NCBI RefSeq assembly: GCF_004769555.1
Contig: NZ_RQFY01000007.1
Coordinates: 124,001 to 188,000, forward strand
Origin: Leptospira koniambonensis
GTDB lineage: Bacteria; Spirochaetota; Leptospiria; Leptospirales; Leptospiraceae
DNA length: 64,000 bases
Reading direction: 5' to 3'
The position numbers and the translations under genes are program-made. Under the pieces are notes generated by a model. The model was not told the origin of the DNA, did no database searches, and worked only from the letters and a program-made list of their open reading frames with translations. Shown here in pieces: positions 36,376-47,066 of this stretch (position 1 is the first letter of the stretch; each line of letters begins with the position of its first letter).

Positions 36376-37665
36376 CTAATTGATAAAAGTTTTCCATATT
36401 CCTATCAATTTGCCGGAACGGACTAGATGGATCTCTCCCATCTCGGCCATTACCTTTTCACTTTGAGTAGGCCTAAAGAATACATGATCATCAGGTTCTA
36501 AAGATATAGCTTTGGACCCGTTTAAGATACTTTGGTTGGTGCTGGAACCAAATAGAGAATTGTCTTCCAGACCTTTAGGAGATTCTTTTTTGGCAGAGAA
36601 TGCTCCTCCATAGATAAAGTAAGTCATCTCTTGGTTCGGGTTCCAGAGTGGAAATAGAAAGGATAGTGATTCCAAAAATGGGATCTTGGTTCCTTCTAAC
36701 TTTTTCAAGACCGGAGTTGCGATAAATACTGCAGGACTATGCTCTTCCAAACTTTCCACATCAAAATCAGTAGGTTTAACTAGAGCAGAACCCAAAGATA
36801 CATCGTTGACTACTCCAGGATTTTTTTGATAGAAACTATAGGTTTTACTTCCTCCACCGTTGAATACTAGGTCTTTTTGGAATAAATTCGGAAACTTCTC
36901 CTTTCCTAATCTTACGAAATTAGAATATTTATCTAATGAGTTTTGGAGTGATTTTTCCATTGCGGAGATCTTATCTCCAAAGATTACAGGCACAGAAGCA
37001 ACATGTGGTTCATATCCCATATATCCGGCAAGTTCCAGATTTTTAGGATTCGCGTGTAGGAGTTCCAACACGGACAAAGAATTTTCTGGTTTAGAAAATC
37101 CTCCTCTATGTAATCCTATATCGATCTCTAAACTTAATTTTAATTTTAGTTCCTTCTTCTTTGCAAAATCTAAGTATTGCTCTACTCGATTAGAAGTATC
37201 CACTAACCATTGTACATTTTGAAAATTCTCTTTTTTTGTTTTAGAGTATATATTTTCCAAAGCAGAGATCGGCATTGGTTTTCCCAAAAGAATATCAAAT
37301 TTTTGGAATTCTGGATCATTCAATAACATGATGATATCTCCAGAATGAAATACCATCAGTCTTTTGGAGCCAGTTGCATTTACGATATACTTAAGCAAAT
37401 CTAAAGAAGGAAGGGATTTTACTACTACTCTGTATGATAAAGGAGGTTTAATTTTTTCTTTCAGAAGTTTTAGATTAGAATCCAAACGATCCAAGTCGAT
37501 AAGGACGATCGGTTTTCCTGGACCATTTAGTTTAAGCTCCGAATTCAAATCTTTAAAATAAGAATTATAAGAAGCACCGTTATCTTTCGGTTTTAAAAAA
37601 ACGATCAGCAAAAGTGCGACTGCAAAAATCCAAAGTAATCCATGATTAGACCCTTTTCTATACAT
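36376..37665 (-). CDS. Alanine racemase-like fold-type III PLP enzyme with a membrane anchor
   Basis: The 429-residue protein has an N-terminal hydrophobic segment (about 9-23) and then the alanine-racemase-N fold: VLIDLDRLDSNL and the PLP lysine in YRVVVKSLPS (K83). A long PLP barrel (about 50-280) precedes a C-terminal beta domain ending VRSGKLIGIWKTF. The layout is like D-threonine aldolase/DSD1 relatives and not true alanine racemase. Export to the periplasm or membrane anchoring is predicted by the N-terminus, which is unusual for these enzymes. Substrate not known. Confidence 0.7.
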   Translation of the reverse strand: MYRKGSNHGLLWIFAVALLLIVFLKPKDNGASYNSYFKDLNSELKLNGPGKPIVLIDLDRLDSNLKLLKEKIKPPLSYRVVVKSLPSLDLLKYIVNATGSKRLMVFHSGDIIMLLNDPEFQKFDILLGKPMPISALENIYSKTKKENFQNVQWLVDTSNRVEQYLDFAKKKELKLKLSLEIDIGLHRGGFSKPENSLSVLELLHANPKNLELAGYMGYEPHVASVPVIFGDKISAMEKSLQNSLDKYSNFVRLGKEKFPNLFQKDLVFNGGGSKTYSFYQKNPGVVNDVSLGSALVKPTDFDVESLEEHSPAVFIATPVLKKLEGTKIPFLESLSFLFPLWNPNQEMTYFIYGGAFSAKKESPKGLEDNSLFGSSTNQSILNGSKAISLEPDDHVFFRPTQSEKVMAEMGEIHLVRSGKLIGIWKTFIN

Positions 37666-37710
37666 CTAGATTCTCCTTCGAAAAAACAGTTCGGATTTTA
37701 AAATGTTAGA

Positions 37711-38331
37711 CTATTCAGGCAAACGGAATTTAGGAAGAGATAGATTAAATCTGACAGCAATCATTCGAACTATTATCACGAGCAATGCAGAGACTACGGT
37801 ATTTAAACTTCCGTTCACTTCATATCGATCTAATACAATGTATAAAATCGCTCCAGCCAAACATGCAGTTGCGTAAATTTCTTTTCGAAAGATCATTGGA
37901 ACTTCGTTGATCAAAGTATCTCGGATCACCCCGCCGAATACTGCAGATACCATTCCTAAGATGGCAGCTGCAAATGGATTCACTCCGCTAAGCAATGATA
38001 TTCTAGTTCCGATCACTGTATAGATCCCAATTCCAACTGTATCAAAAAAGAAAATCCCAGTTTTCATTCGGATCAAAAATCTAGGGAAGATAAATGTGAT
38101 CGCAAAGCCTGCAAATATTGCCCAAAGAACATTTGAATCGGAAACCCAAGAGACTGGATAATTTCCGAGTGTGATATCTCTTAAAGTTCCACCACCAATT
38201 GCAGTGATAAATCCAGTGAAGAACACGCTGAATGCATCAGCATGATAGGTCTTTTTTTCCGCAGCAGCCAAGGCTCCTGACACAGCAAAAACTGTGACCC
38301 CGGCCAAATTGAAAAAATACGAAAGGTCCAC
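37711..38331 (-). CDS. TRIC-family cation channel (YicG/UPF0126-like)
   Basis: The 206-residue protein has seven predicted helices in two repeats, each with the glycine-rich TRIC turn: IGGGTLRDITLG and FGGVIRDTLINEVP. Prokaryotic TRIC channels conduct K+ or other monovalent cations, and UPF0126 members were formerly annotated as hypothetical. It begins 1 bp upstream of the SDR stop, so the genes are packed. Confidence 0.88.
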   Translation of the reverse strand: MDLSYFFNLAGVTVFAVSGALAAAEKKTYHADAFSVFFTGFITAIGGGTLRDITLGNYPVSWVSDSNVLWAIFAGFAITFIFPRFLIRMKTGIFFFDTVGIGIYTVIGTRISLLSGVNPFAAAILGMVSAVFGGVIRDTLINEVPMIFRKEIYATACLAGAILYIVLDRYEVNGSLNTVVSALLVIIVRMIAVRFNLSLPKFRLPE

Positions 38332-38332
38332 C

Positions 38333-39139
38333 TTAATTCTTTTTGTAAGTTGTTTGTTTCTTCTTGCCTTTATTCATGAGAGAAGGACTGAGTAACGCAT
38401 TCAGACCTGGAAGGAAACTTCCTACCTTAGCTAAAAATCCTCTGGAACCAGGGATCAAAACTTCCATAGGTTTATTTGGGATCACTTTATTAAAGATAAT
38501 ATCAGTTACTTCTTCCGTTTTGAGGTATCTGTTTCCAGAGAATGTCATGGAAGCTTCTTCATAATCTTTTTGAAGATCAAGCATTGGTGTTTGGATTGCA
38601 TCTGGGCAAACAACACTTACGAATACTTTTTTAGGTTTTAATTCTTGGGCCACTGCCAAAGAAAATCCTCTGACTGCAAATTTAGAAGTAGAATAAAGAG
38701 AAATCCCAGGGATCGGAGCAACGCCTGCCAAAGATGCAATATTTATAATATGCCCTCCACCTTGTACGATCATTCGGATAGAAGCTTCTCTAGTTCCATA
38801 CATCAAACCTTTTGCGTTGATATCTATATGTTTATCAATATCTTTAGGGCTTACATTTTCAATATAACCAGGTAAAAGATAACCTGCCACATTCATTAAA
38901 ATGTCCAGTTTGCCCCATTTTTTATAAGCAAGGTCCATGACCTTCTTCCAATCGGAAGGAGAAGTCACATCCAACTTTGAAGTTAAAACTCTATTCTTAT
39001 CAAACTTTTGTTTAGTAATATAATCTTTGAGAGCTTTTTCGTTTAGATTGGTAAGAAGAATATTATGACCTAAAGAATAAGCTTTCTCAGCCAGATTTTT
39101 TCCTAAACCGCCGCTTGCACCAGTGATGAGTATGTTCAT
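38333..39139 (-). CDS. Short-chain dehydrogenase/reductase
   Basis: The 268-residue classical SDR has TGASGGLG (7-14) for NAD(P), NVAG, and the catalytic YSTSK motif. The C-terminal ~40 residues are hydrophobic and basic (PGLNALLSPSLMNKGKKKQ), perhaps binding membrane. The reaction is unknown. It is 9 bp downstream of the metallo-hydrolase gene on the same strand. Confidence 0.85.
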   Translation of the reverse strand: MNILITGASGGLGKNLAEKAYSLGHNILLTNLNEKALKDYITKQKFDKNRVLTSKLDVTSPSDWKKVMDLAYKKWGKLDILMNVAGYLLPGYIENVSPKDIDKHIDINAKGLMYGTREASIRMIVQGGGHIINIASLAGVAPIPGISLYSTSKFAVRGFSLAVAQELKPKKVFVSVVCPDAIQTPMLDLQKDYEEASMTFSGNRYLKTEEVTDIIFNKVIPNKPMEVLIPGSRGFLAKVGSFLPGLNALLSPSLMNKGKKKQTTYKKN

Positions 39140-39148
39140 TTATATATC

Positions 39149-40255
39149 CTAATGGGTAACTATATTGCCGAATTCTAATTGTCCGAATGAGAAAGTTGGA
39201 CTTGTTCCAGGGAAAAGCCAGAACCCGCTCATTTCAGAAGAAGGCATCACATTATAAAATTCAGGATTTCGCAAAGAAGGACCAGCAATCTCTTTTTCTA
39301 AAACCATGGAGATATATTGATCCAAACCAATCTCCAAGGTATTTCCGTTTAGGACTACCTCCATTCCAGTATTTTTAGCATATTTGCGCACACCAGGAAT
39401 ACGTGATTTGAGTGGATTATAATTATCCGCACTCACTCCATTCTCACTAGTTACAAAAATTCCTTCTGGAGTATTTGCTACCAAACTATGATTTCCATAC
39501 GTATGTCCTGGAGTTCTGATCAAAGCAACTCCTCCGCCCAGTTCTGTATCCGAATCTAAAAGAACAATACGATCCATAGAGATTCCACCAGAACCATTTG
39601 GACAATACCAATCAGATTGAGGAGGAAGAAGTCCTTGGATAGAATCCCATTCTTCTTGCATAACCAAAAGTTTTGCATTTGGAAAATATCCAGGCTGACC
39701 ATTCGCCCCCAACCATTTGCGTAGATCTTGAGTATGTAAATGATCGAAAGAAATATAATCCACCTTCTCCGGAGGAAGTCCTACTTGTTTAAGACATTCT
39801 TCTACCGTATTCAATGTAGGAGCCATGATCTTTCTTCCAATATTTTGGAAAGGTCCAAAACTTTGGGAAAGTCTTTTGAAAAATGGAGTCTCTGCGTTTG
39901 CATCCACATCAGAAGGAGAAAAAAGTAGAGTTTTAATCCCTTCGGAAGTTTTGTATTGGATGATAAACAATCGATTGATGATATGCAGAAATGGTGTAGG
40001 AAGACTAAATGCATTCAGTAAAGCGTATTTAGTTGGATAAGGCACTCGAACCAAATCAAAGGATTTATAATATACTACTTGAGGCCCCGATAAAAATTTA
40101 TCTCTGAATCTTCTCGCTCTTTTACGAACATCTTCCAAACGATCTACTGGAGCAGGAAGACTGCGAGAACCTAAAAAGTCTTTGATCGGTTTTAGGCTAG
40201 TATCTTTTTTAGAAGATGTTTTTTTGACTGACTTGGAAACGTTTACCTTTGCCAT
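39149..40255 (-). CDS. Metallo-beta-lactamase-fold hydrolase
   Basis: The 368-residue protein has a basic, low-complexity N-terminus and then an MBL-fold core with HxHxxD (SFDHLHTQD), a TPGHTYG second metal histidine and a late ENGVSAD. The second histidine after HxHxD is L, so only part of the usual dizinc HxHxDH is intact. Related enzymes hydrolyse lactones or thioesters. It shares an operon with the SDR downstream. Substrate unknown. Confidence 0.75.
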   Translation of the reverse strand: MAKVNVSKSVKKTSSKKDTSLKPIKDFLGSRSLPAPVDRLEDVRKRARRFRDKFLSGPQVVYYKSFDLVRVPYPTKYALLNAFSLPTPFLHIINRLFIIQYKTSEGIKTLLFSPSDVDANAETPFFKRLSQSFGPFQNIGRKIMAPTLNTVEECLKQVGLPPEKVDYISFDHLHTQDLRKWLGANGQPGYFPNAKLLVMQEEWDSIQGLLPPQSDWYCPNGSGGISMDRIVLLDSDTELGGGVALIRTPGHTYGNHSLVANTPEGIFVTSENGVSADNYNPLKSRIPGVRKYAKNTGMEVVLNGNTLEIGLDQYISMVLEKEIAGPSLRNPEFYNVMPSSEMSGFWLFPGTSPTFSFGQLEFGNIVTH

Positions 40256-40339
40256 AAGTTCATCCCTTCACTTTTATTTTTATGGTCCCATTCTCAAAAA
40301 TATAAATGGAATTCTGTCTGATAAAACTTTAATAAAAAC

Positions 40340-40726
40340 TTAAAACGGTTTGTACAAAGCCAAATAAGCGGAGAATGTACCGAGCACTGGAAGACCGAAC
40401 CAAAGTATTTTTGCAAATTCAGGTTTTTTATAGTACGCAGTTAATAGCCCACCAAAGATCAACCAAATCGCAATCTTAGCAATCACCCAGCCGGGTAGGC
40501 TAATAAGACTAGCGAAACTATCCAGCAGTCCTATTCTTCCTAACATTCCAAAACCGCCCAAAAGTACTAGCGTCATACCAATTCCATGAGCGGAAGCGAT
40601 GAATTTTTTAGGAGCGTTCTCTTTTGTGCCTCCTCCTAATACGTGAAGTGCAAGACCACCGTAAGCGGAGAATAAGAATAAAATACCAAGGATATGAATG
40701 AGTTTGTACACCGGATAAGAAATCAT
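40340..40726 (-). CDS. Small four-helix membrane protein
   Basis: The 128-residue protein has four predicted membrane segments and a short hydrophilic loop KENAPKKF. The pattern (H at the start of the first helix, glycine-rich second helix, histidine in AHGIG) recalls small SirB-like or haem-ligating membrane proteins, but I cannot assign a family. It lies 52 bp downstream of the adenylate cyclase gene and in the same direction. Confidence 0.65.
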   Translation of the reverse strand: MISYPVYKLIHILGILFLFSAYGGLALHVLGGGTKENAPKKFIASAHGIGMTLVLLGGFGMLGRIGLLDSFASLISLPGWVIAKIAIWLIFGGLLTAYYKKPEFAKILWFGLPVLGTFSAYLALYKPF

Positions 40727-40778
40727 AGGTGATCATTCTTAAGGCCCTTTGGTCTTATGGAAAGCGAAAAACGATCTT

Positions 40779-43043
40779 CTACTTTTCCAAAAGATGTTGT
40801 ACTCCGACCCAATTTCCAAGTGGTGGAGCTTCTATATATTCTTGGCAACGTTTTCTATATAAAATGGCTACTATATCTTCAGGATAAACTTTTAGGGCCT
40901 GCTCGAAATTCTGAAGAGCTTCTTTAAAATTTCCGACCTTATACAAAATGATCCCTCTGGAGATCAAGGCCAGTGTAGCGTCTTTTAATTTGCGAATATG
41001 AGGATCATCTGATTCATAAATTTCGTAAATGATGATCGGTTGGCTTTTTCCTTTAACCACTACTGAGTCCACTTCTCTGATCGCGAGTTCATCTGCAATT
41101 GTAAGACTAGATAAAGTATTTTGAGTGATTAGTATATCTGCCTTATATAAATTCGTGAGACTTTCTAAACGAGATGCAACGTTAACTGTGTCACCTATCA
41201 CAGTTGTATCCAGTCTATGAGAAGATCCTACTGTTCCGAGCATCAGATTCCCTGTGTTAATTCCGATGCCGATACGAACACCTTTTACATGTCCGTGTGC
41301 GCCCTTCACTTCTTCTTCCAGTTCCCGGACCCTTCTTCTCATATCAATCGCCGCAAGGACCGCCCTATCTGCTGCGGATTTACCTTCCCAATGATTTTCA
41401 GAATGGATCACTCTTTCTGCGGAGAATAATGCAAGGATTGCATCTCCCATAAACTTATCCACGAAACCTTCATACTTTTGGATCAGAGGTTCCATCTTAG
41501 CAAGATAGCCGTTAATAAATTTGAAATTTTCTTCAGGAGTCATCTTTTCAGAGATTGTAGTAAAAGATCGAATGTCTGTGAATAAAACACTCATTTCTCT
41601 TAATGCAGAATCGCCTAAGTTCACATCCACCGCAGAATCTTTTCCAAGCACGCTTAAAAATTGCATCGGAACGAAACGGAAAAATGCATTCTTCTGCCTT
41701 GCCAATTCTAGTTTTTGATGGCTAAGCTCTATGTTCAAATCTTCAGATTGTTTGTATAGATCGATGAATCGATTCGCAAGAATGGTGGTTAAAGAAATCA
41801 CAAATAGAAGATAAGCAAATTGTGTGAATCTAATTCCAGATTGGAAGAACATAGAATCCAAAACATCGTAACCTGAAATGAATACGATGATGAACATACT
41901 GATCGCCATAAGAGAAGCGTCTTTTTTGCGCAGATATACAGCTTTTCCCATAAAGTATAATAGATAAATAAGAGAAGGTAGAATAGAGATCTGCCATGCT
42001 CTCAAACTGATCATCAAATATTGGAATGGCGCAAAAAAGGAAAAGAAGAAGATCCCAAAACTCCACCCGGAGATCGCAAGTATCGCCTTATTTGGCAAAG
42101 TAGATCCATAAAAATAATCATGAAGAAACAGTAAGAATAAAGGTGCAAGTAAGGATACTGAACCATATTCAATTCTCGTAATCCAAGTACTGTCTTGTAT
42201 AAAATCAAATATGATCGTAGATCTACTCAAAGAGTAAACCGCCATAGAAATAGAAAAAACCCCAAAGTATAAATTATATTTATCAGTTCTTCTTTTGGAA
42301 AAGATGAGAAGATGATATAGTCCGAAAAATATATAGATCGTATTTAAACTTAAATTAATTAAGATCCCGATCTTTTTAGAAAAATCGTATTCAACTCCTA
42401 AAGTATAATCTCCATCTAAATAAAATCCAAGATCCACATTCGTAGGTGTAAACACTGGAGAAAGTATTGGATATTCTTCTTCGGAAAGATGAAGAGCTGG
42501 TGCATCTCCCAACATATGGAATACTAATTTATTTTCTCCGGCTTGCAGGAGACTTGAGTCAACCTGCACTTCCATATCTCGCAGAGTTTTTCGAATCTCC
42601 ATTTTTCCATTCGGATCCAAATGGATCTCTTTTTGGAGAAGATGTCCGTTCAGATAAATTTCCCAGTTCTCCCCTATAAAATTTAAATAAAGCCGGATCG
42701 GGCTCAAGAACACTTGTGCCTTTGGATCAAAACTTAGATTAAATTTTGTCTGGATGGTAAATTCCTGAACCTTGTCGGATACTGGAGTTTTATAGAGTTG
42801 GTTTAGAACGATTGGGAATTTTTCTATTTTTAAATACCCAGCCTCCGTCGACCCGAAGCCGGATTTGAATTCGGGTTTAAATCCTTGTACGGATTCCCAT
42901 TCCAATCTTTTTAGATCCAGGTCCTTCCAACCCGGGATTGGCTCTTCTTCCTGAGAACCCAGAGAGTAAAAAGAGATTAAGAAAAAAGAAATGAAAAGTA
43001 AAGATCTGAAAGTTAAAGCCGGAATTTTTTGTTTATGCACCAT
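40779..43043 (-). CDS. Receptor-type class III adenylate cyclase with TPR tail
   Basis: The 754-residue protein has a signal peptide, a 7TMR-DISM extracellular domain (about 50-215), seven membrane helices (about 225-420), a coiled coil, and a class III cyclase domain (about 480-665). The first metal aspartate is in VLFTDIRSF (D490), the second in KFMGDAILALF, and the DTVNVASRLE motif is present; the K near FVDKFMGD and the TT before VIGDT point to ATP use. A TPR-like helical tail (about 680-745) follows. It makes cAMP in response to an unknown extracellular cue. Confidence 0.85.
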   Translation of the reverse strand: MVHKQKIPALTFRSLLFISFFLISFYSLGSQEEEPIPGWKDLDLKRLEWESVQGFKPEFKSGFGSTEAGYLKIEKFPIVLNQLYKTPVSDKVQEFTIQTKFNLSFDPKAQVFLSPIRLYLNFIGENWEIYLNGHLLQKEIHLDPNGKMEIRKTLRDMEVQVDSSLLQAGENKLVFHMLGDAPALHLSEEEYPILSPVFTPTNVDLGFYLDGDYTLGVEYDFSKKIGILINLSLNTIYIFFGLYHLLIFSKRRTDKYNLYFGVFSISMAVYSLSRSTIIFDFIQDSTWITRIEYGSVSLLAPLFLLFLHDYFYGSTLPNKAILAISGWSFGIFFFSFFAPFQYLMISLRAWQISILPSLIYLLYFMGKAVYLRKKDASLMAISMFIIVFISGYDVLDSMFFQSGIRFTQFAYLLFVISLTTILANRFIDLYKQSEDLNIELSHQKLELARQKNAFFRFVPMQFLSVLGKDSAVDVNLGDSALREMSVLFTDIRSFTTISEKMTPEENFKFINGYLAKMEPLIQKYEGFVDKFMGDAILALFSAERVIHSENHWEGKSAADRAVLAAIDMRRRVRELEEEVKGAHGHVKGVRIGIGINTGNLMLGTVGSSHRLDTTVIGDTVNVASRLESLTNLYKADILITQNTLSSLTIADELAIREVDSVVVKGKSQPIIIYEIYESDDPHIRKLKDATLALISRGIILYKVGNFKEALQNFEQALKVYPEDIVAILYRKRCQEYIEAPPLGNWVGVQHLLEK

Positions 43044-43170
43044 GCGTTATTCGACAGTAGTAATTGGATGAGAAAAACTGCAAGATTTCAACTTTTTTAA
43101 CTGATTTTTCCTTTTCCCAAAAATGTTTTCGGTAGAAACTATCCGGAAGAGAAAATAGGAGGAAAACTTT

Positions 43171-43650
43171 ATGTCCGACTCATGGGAAGGCAAAAAATTA
43201 CCGGAAGTAAGTTTATCCAGCTCAACCGGAAACACAGTAAATCTACCGAAAGACTCAAGCGGTTCTTGGACCTTATTGTATTTTTATCCAAAAGACGATA
43301 CCCCGGGTTGCACAAAACAGGCCTGCTCTTATAGAGACAATCTGGAAAAGTTCACCGAAGCTGGAGCAAAGGTGTATGGGATCAGTTCCGATTCTTTGGA
43401 TAGTCATAAGCAATTTATTGACAAATTCAATTTGAGTTTTCCTCTTCTATCCGATCCAAAACAAACCTTGAGCGGACCTCTAGGAGTTTATGGAGACCAA
43501 GAATGGCAAGGAAGAGTGTTCAAGGGACTTTCTAGAGATAGCTTTTTGGTAGGACCTGACGGAACCATCCGCAAAGTTTGGAGAAAAGTAGATCCTACCA
43601 AAACAGTTGCCGAAACTTTAGAGGAGATCTTAAAAGAGGCCGGTGCCTAA
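43171..43650 (+). CDS. bcp: Peroxiredoxin, BCP (PrxQ) type
   Basis: The 159-residue protein has peroxidatic C47 and resolving C52 in the CTKQAC motif with preceding PKDDTPG. This is the atypical 2-Cys BCP/PrxQ class that reduces H2O2 and alkyl peroxides with thioredoxin. An AGGAGG sits 8 bases before the ATG. It is divergent from the adenylate cyclase and is followed by the M61 gene 3 bp later. Confidence 0.93.
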   Translation: MSDSWEGKKLPEVSLSSSTGNTVNLPKDSSGSWTLLYFYPKDDTPGCTKQACSYRDNLEKFTEAGAKVYGISSDSLDSHKQFIDKFNLSFPLLSDPKQTLSGPLGVYGDQEWQGRVFKGLSRDSFLVGPDGTIRKVWRKVDPTKTVAETLEEILKEAGA

Positions 43651-43653
43651 GGC

Positions 43654-45420
43654 GTGATCGTAAAATATACACTAGATACATACCAACCGCATAGACATTT
43701 ATTAAAGGTGGAAATGGAAGTCCACCCAGACAAACAGGAAACATTTCTTTGTATTCCAAATTGGTCGCCTGGCTCTTATAAGATCAGAGATTATTCTAAA
43801 TCCATCCACCAAGTTGCATTTGTTCAATCCAAACCAGGCTGGGGTCTTGAACAAACAGACCTCGACACTTGGAAAGTTTCTTCTAAGGGAGAAACATTCA
43901 AAATTTCTTATTTAGTGTATGGATTCGAACACACTGTAAGAACCAATTATTTCACTAGCGATTTTATTTTAGTTCATCCTCCTGCAACATTCTTATATCC
44001 TAAAGATCGTTTAGATCTGGAACCTGAGCTTAGCTGGAAAAATTTAGCGCCTTTTAAATTTTGTTATACTGGATTAAGGAAGAAGGAAGGTTCTAAAAAT
44101 ACTTGGAAGGCCAAAAACTTCGACGAATTTTTTGACTGCCCTATCTTGCTTACGAATGAAAAACAGATATCTTTTAATGTAGAAGGATGCGAATTCGATC
44201 TAGTCATCCTAGGAGATATTGAAACAAAAGATAAAAAGAAGATCTCCAAAGATCTGGCAACAATTGTTGAAACCCAGATCAAACTGATGGGCGGAACAGA
44301 AAATCAATATTATCTATTTGTTTTAGACATGAGCGATAATTTATACGGAGGATTGGAACATCTCAATTGTAGTATCAACCAATTCGATCCAAATGGATGG
44401 TCGAGTCCTGATAATTATAGAACTCTTTTAGAACTTTTATCTCATGAATATTTCCATCATTGGAATGTGAAAAGAATTCGTCCGATCGCACTTGGCCCTT
44501 TCGATTACCAAAAGCCGAACTTAACAAAAGAATTATGGATCGCTGAAGGAATTACTAGCTTTTTCGATGCATATTTTCTTCTTCTTTGTGGATCTTATTC
44601 CCCTCAACAATACCTGAACAAACTTTGGAAAGATATTCGGGAGCTGGAGGAATCCCTTGGTGAATCCTGGATGAGTTTAGAAGATTCCAGTTTTACTGCT
44701 TGGACAAAATATTATAATCGTCCTTTCGATCCTAATTTTTCAAATACTGGGATCTCTTATTATACAAAGGGAGCCATTCTATCTTTAAGTATACATCTTC
44801 ATATCCTGAAAGAAACCAAGGGTAAAAAATCCTTGGTGGATATTATGATAGCATTGAATAAGCAGTATCATCAGGAGAAAAAAAGAGGCTTCACTAAAGC
44901 TGAATTTTTTCAAACTGCAAAGAAAGTCACAGGCCTTGATCTAAAACTAGAATTCGACACTTATATTACGGAACCAAAACGTATTCCTATCGAAAATTAT
45001 CTACATTTGATCGGAATAGAAAGAACTGCTTCCAAACCTAAAATTGAATTAGGATTTAGGGTAAAAGAAGAAAGAGGAAGAATGATCGTAAGCAAAATTC
45101 TTCTCTCCAAATCAGTAAAAGAAACTGATATCAATTTAGGTGATGAATGGATCGCTCTAGGTGATAAAAGAATTCTTCCAGGCAACTTTAAAGAATTATT
45201 AAATCAGCACCAACCTGGGAAAAAAGCGGATCTTCTTCTTTCCAGAAGAGGAAAGATCTTAAAAAGAAAGATCAAATTTGATTCTTCTCCTTCTGGAAAC
45301 GAACTATGGATCGATGAAAAAGCAGAAGACTCTGTTAAAGAATTGAGAGAAGTATTTTTGAATTTGGAGAAAAGGCCTAAAACTTCGAAACCTTCTGCCA
45401 AAAAATCTAAATCGAAGTAA
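43654..45420 (+). CDS. M61 family (glycyl) aminopeptidase with PDZ domain
   Basis: The 588-residue protein has the zinc motif HEYFHHW at H264-W270 (HExxH plus H269) and a glutamate on the next helix in [10 protein letters not shown]. An N-terminal all-beta domain (about 1-150) and a C-terminal PDZ-like domain (about 470-560) complete the M61 layout. It lacks a signal peptide as read, starting with GTG at 43654, 3 bp after the peroxiredoxin stop. M61 enzymes release N-terminal glycine or alanine; the PDZ part may recognise substrate C-termini. Its last 14 bp overlap the convergent SDR gene. Confidence 0.88.
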   Translation: MIVKYTLDTYQPHRHLLKVEMEVHPDKQETFLCIPNWSPGSYKIRDYSKSIHQVAFVQSKPGWGLEQTDLDTWKVSSKGETFKISYLVYGFEHTVRTNYFTSDFILVHPPATFLYPKDRLDLEPELSWKNLAPFKFCYTGLRKKEGSKNTWKAKNFDEFFDCPILLTNEKQISFNVEGCEFDLVILGDIETKDKKKISKDLATIVETQIKLMGGTENQYYLFVLDMSDNLYGGLEHLNCSINQFDPNGWSSPDNYRTLLELLSHEYFHHWNVKRIRPIALGPFDYQKPNLTKELWIAEGITSFFDAYFLLLCGSYSPQQYLNKLWKDIRELEESLGESWMSLEDSSFTAWTKYYNRPFDPNFSNTGISYYTKGAILSLSIHLHILKETKGKKSLVDIMIALNKQYHQEKKRGFTKAEFFQTAKKVTGLDLKLEFDTYITEPKRIPIENYLHLIGIERTASKPKIELGFRVKEERGRMIVSKILLSKSVKETDINLGDEWIALGDKRILPGNFKELLNQHQPGKKADLLLSRRGKILKRKIKFDSSPSGNELWIDEKAEDSVKELREVFLNLEKRPKTSKPSAKKSKSK

Positions 45421-46120
45421 TTCCTCCGTCCACAGTCCAGTTCGCACCGTTGATATAACCAGACTCGGAAGAAATTAAAAAAGTAACCACTCTTGCAATC
45501 TCTTCCGGAGAAGCGATTTTTTTAACGGGTGTCATCTCTATTATCTTTTTACGATGATCATCTACCTGGTCTTCTTGGATGCCCATTTTAGTTTCCATAT
45601 AACCTGGACTCACTGCGTTAGATGTGATTCCTTTCTCTCCCCATTCGGCAGCGATAGATTTCATAAAACCTATGATCCCATGTTTGGAAGAAGAATAAGC
45701 TACAGACAACGCACTTCCTTGCACTGACAAAGAAGAAGCTATATAAACGAATCTTCCAAATCCTTGCGCGCTAAAAAGTGGAAGTAAAAATTTTGTAATT
45801 TGAAAAGCAGAACGAAGATTGATGGAAAAGATCTTATCCCATTCTTCTAAAGAAACTTCGGTGATTTTATGATAAGGTCCGCCGTAACCCGCACAATGTA
45901 TAAATCCTCGAATAGAGGAAGTCTCAGATTGGATGTTTTTGCAGGCTTCCTCTAATTCATCTGATGATATTAGATCTATTTTTCGGAATGTTTCATTTGG
46001 ATGAATTTTGTCTGGAGAAACCAGATCCCAATTTAGGATCTTATATCCGGAATTTCCTAATTCGGAAACAAGAGCGCGGCCAAGGCCCCCACTTCCTCCA
46101 GTGATTAAAATTGTAAACAT
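45407..46120 (-). CDS. Short-chain dehydrogenase/reductase
   Basis: About 237 residues from ATG 46120 (a longer reading starts at 46192 but has no ribosome-binding site). TGGSGGLG binds the cofactor; catalytic residues are YSSSK (Y and K), with the IASSLSV serine. The C-terminus ends VDGGITSI. Divergent from argB with a 43-bp shared gap; convergent with the M61 gene, overlapping it by 14 bp. Function unknown. Confidence 0.85.
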   Translation of the reverse strand: MFTILITGGSGGLGRALVSELGNSGYKILNWDLVSPDKIHPNETFRKIDLISSDELEEACKNIQSETSSIRGFIHCAGYGGPYHKITEVSLEEWDKIFSINLRSAFQITKFLLPLFSAQGFGRFVYIASSLSVQGSALSVAYSSSKHGIIGFMKSIAAEWGEKGITSNAVSPGYMETKMGIQEDQVDDHRKKIIEMTPVKKIASPEEIARVVTFLISSESGYINGANWTVDGGITSI

Positions 46121-46163
46121 TTCTGAATCGACGTACAAGTGGGGAACGTTTTCTCTGTTTGGT

Positions 46164-47036
46164 ATGGAACATTCCTTTGAGAGGGTCAACAATATTCTGG
46201 AGGCCCTTCCCTATATTACAAAATACTCCGGGAAAACTGTGGTCATCAAGTATGGTGGAGCCGCAATGGCAAAGGCAGACTTAAAGGAATCTTTCGCAAA
46301 AGATATCGTTCTTCTAAAATATGTAGGCATCCATCCTGTCATCGTCCACGGAGGCGGACCTGAGATTAATAGACTTTTAGATAGTCTGAATATTCCAACT
46401 GAGTTTGTTCATGGGCACAGGGTCACAAACGAAGAGACCATGGACGTGGTAGAGATGGTTCTCACCGGAAAAGTAAATAAACAGATCGTTTCCATGATCA
46501 ATAAAGAAGGTGGGAATGCAGTAGGACTTTCTGGAAAAGACGGTAATTTGGCTGTCGCTTCTAAAACAAAAATAGAAATAGATGTAGAAGGAAAAAAATC
46601 AGAACTAGTAGATGTGGGTCTTGTGGGTAAGATCGACAAAATAGATCCTACAGTCATTCTATCTCTCCAAGAAAAAGGTTTTATCCCAGTCATTTCTCCA
46701 GTAGCCGAATCAGAATCTGGAGAATCTTTGAATATAAACGCAGATACTTTTGCAGGAGAATTGGCAGGTGCTCTCAAAGCAGAAAAGCTAATCCTTCTTA
46801 CCGACACGAGCGGTATCCTGATCGACGGAAAACTTGTAACAGGTTTGAACCGGGCCTTAGTAAAAGATTATATTCGAAAAGGAGATATCACCGGAGGAAT
46901 GATCCCTAAAGTAGAATGTTGTCTTTCTGCCATCGATCAAGGAGTGAGAAGGACTCATATTATTGACGGAAGAGTCCCCCATTCTATCCTGATCGAAATC
47001 TTTACTGATCAAGGGATCGGTTCCTTGATCGATTAA
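46164..47036 (+). CDS. argB: Acetylglutamate kinase
   Basis: The 290-residue protein from ATG 46164 (MEHSF...) has KYGGAAM near the N-terminus, HGGGPEIN, the [13 protein letters not shown] region and LLTDTSGI, all NAGK family elements. It phosphorylates N-acetylglutamate in arginine synthesis. The upstream part of the open frame (46008-46163) overlaps the divergent SDR gene and is not translated by this reading. No other arginine gene adjoins. Confidence 0.95.
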   Translation: MEHSFERVNNILEALPYITKYSGKTVVIKYGGAAMAKADLKESFAKDIVLLKYVGIHPVIVHGGGPEINRLLDSLNIPTEFVHGHRVTNEETMDVVEMVLTGKVNKQIVSMINKEGGNAVGLSGKDGNLAVASKTKIEIDVEGKKSELVDVGLVGKIDKIDPTVILSLQEKGFIPVISPVAESESGESLNINADTFAGELAGALKAEKLILLTDTSGILIDGKLVTGLNRALVKDYIRKGDITGGMIPKVECCLSAIDQGVRRTHIIDGRVPHSILIEIFTDQGIGSLID

Positions 47037-47066
47037 GAGGAAAGTTTCGAATCTCCTTGACAGGAG

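Noticed and set aside
46008..46163. Upstream extension of argB
   Set aside because: The codons overlap the divergent SDR gene and begin without a ribosome-binding site; the family start is at 46164.
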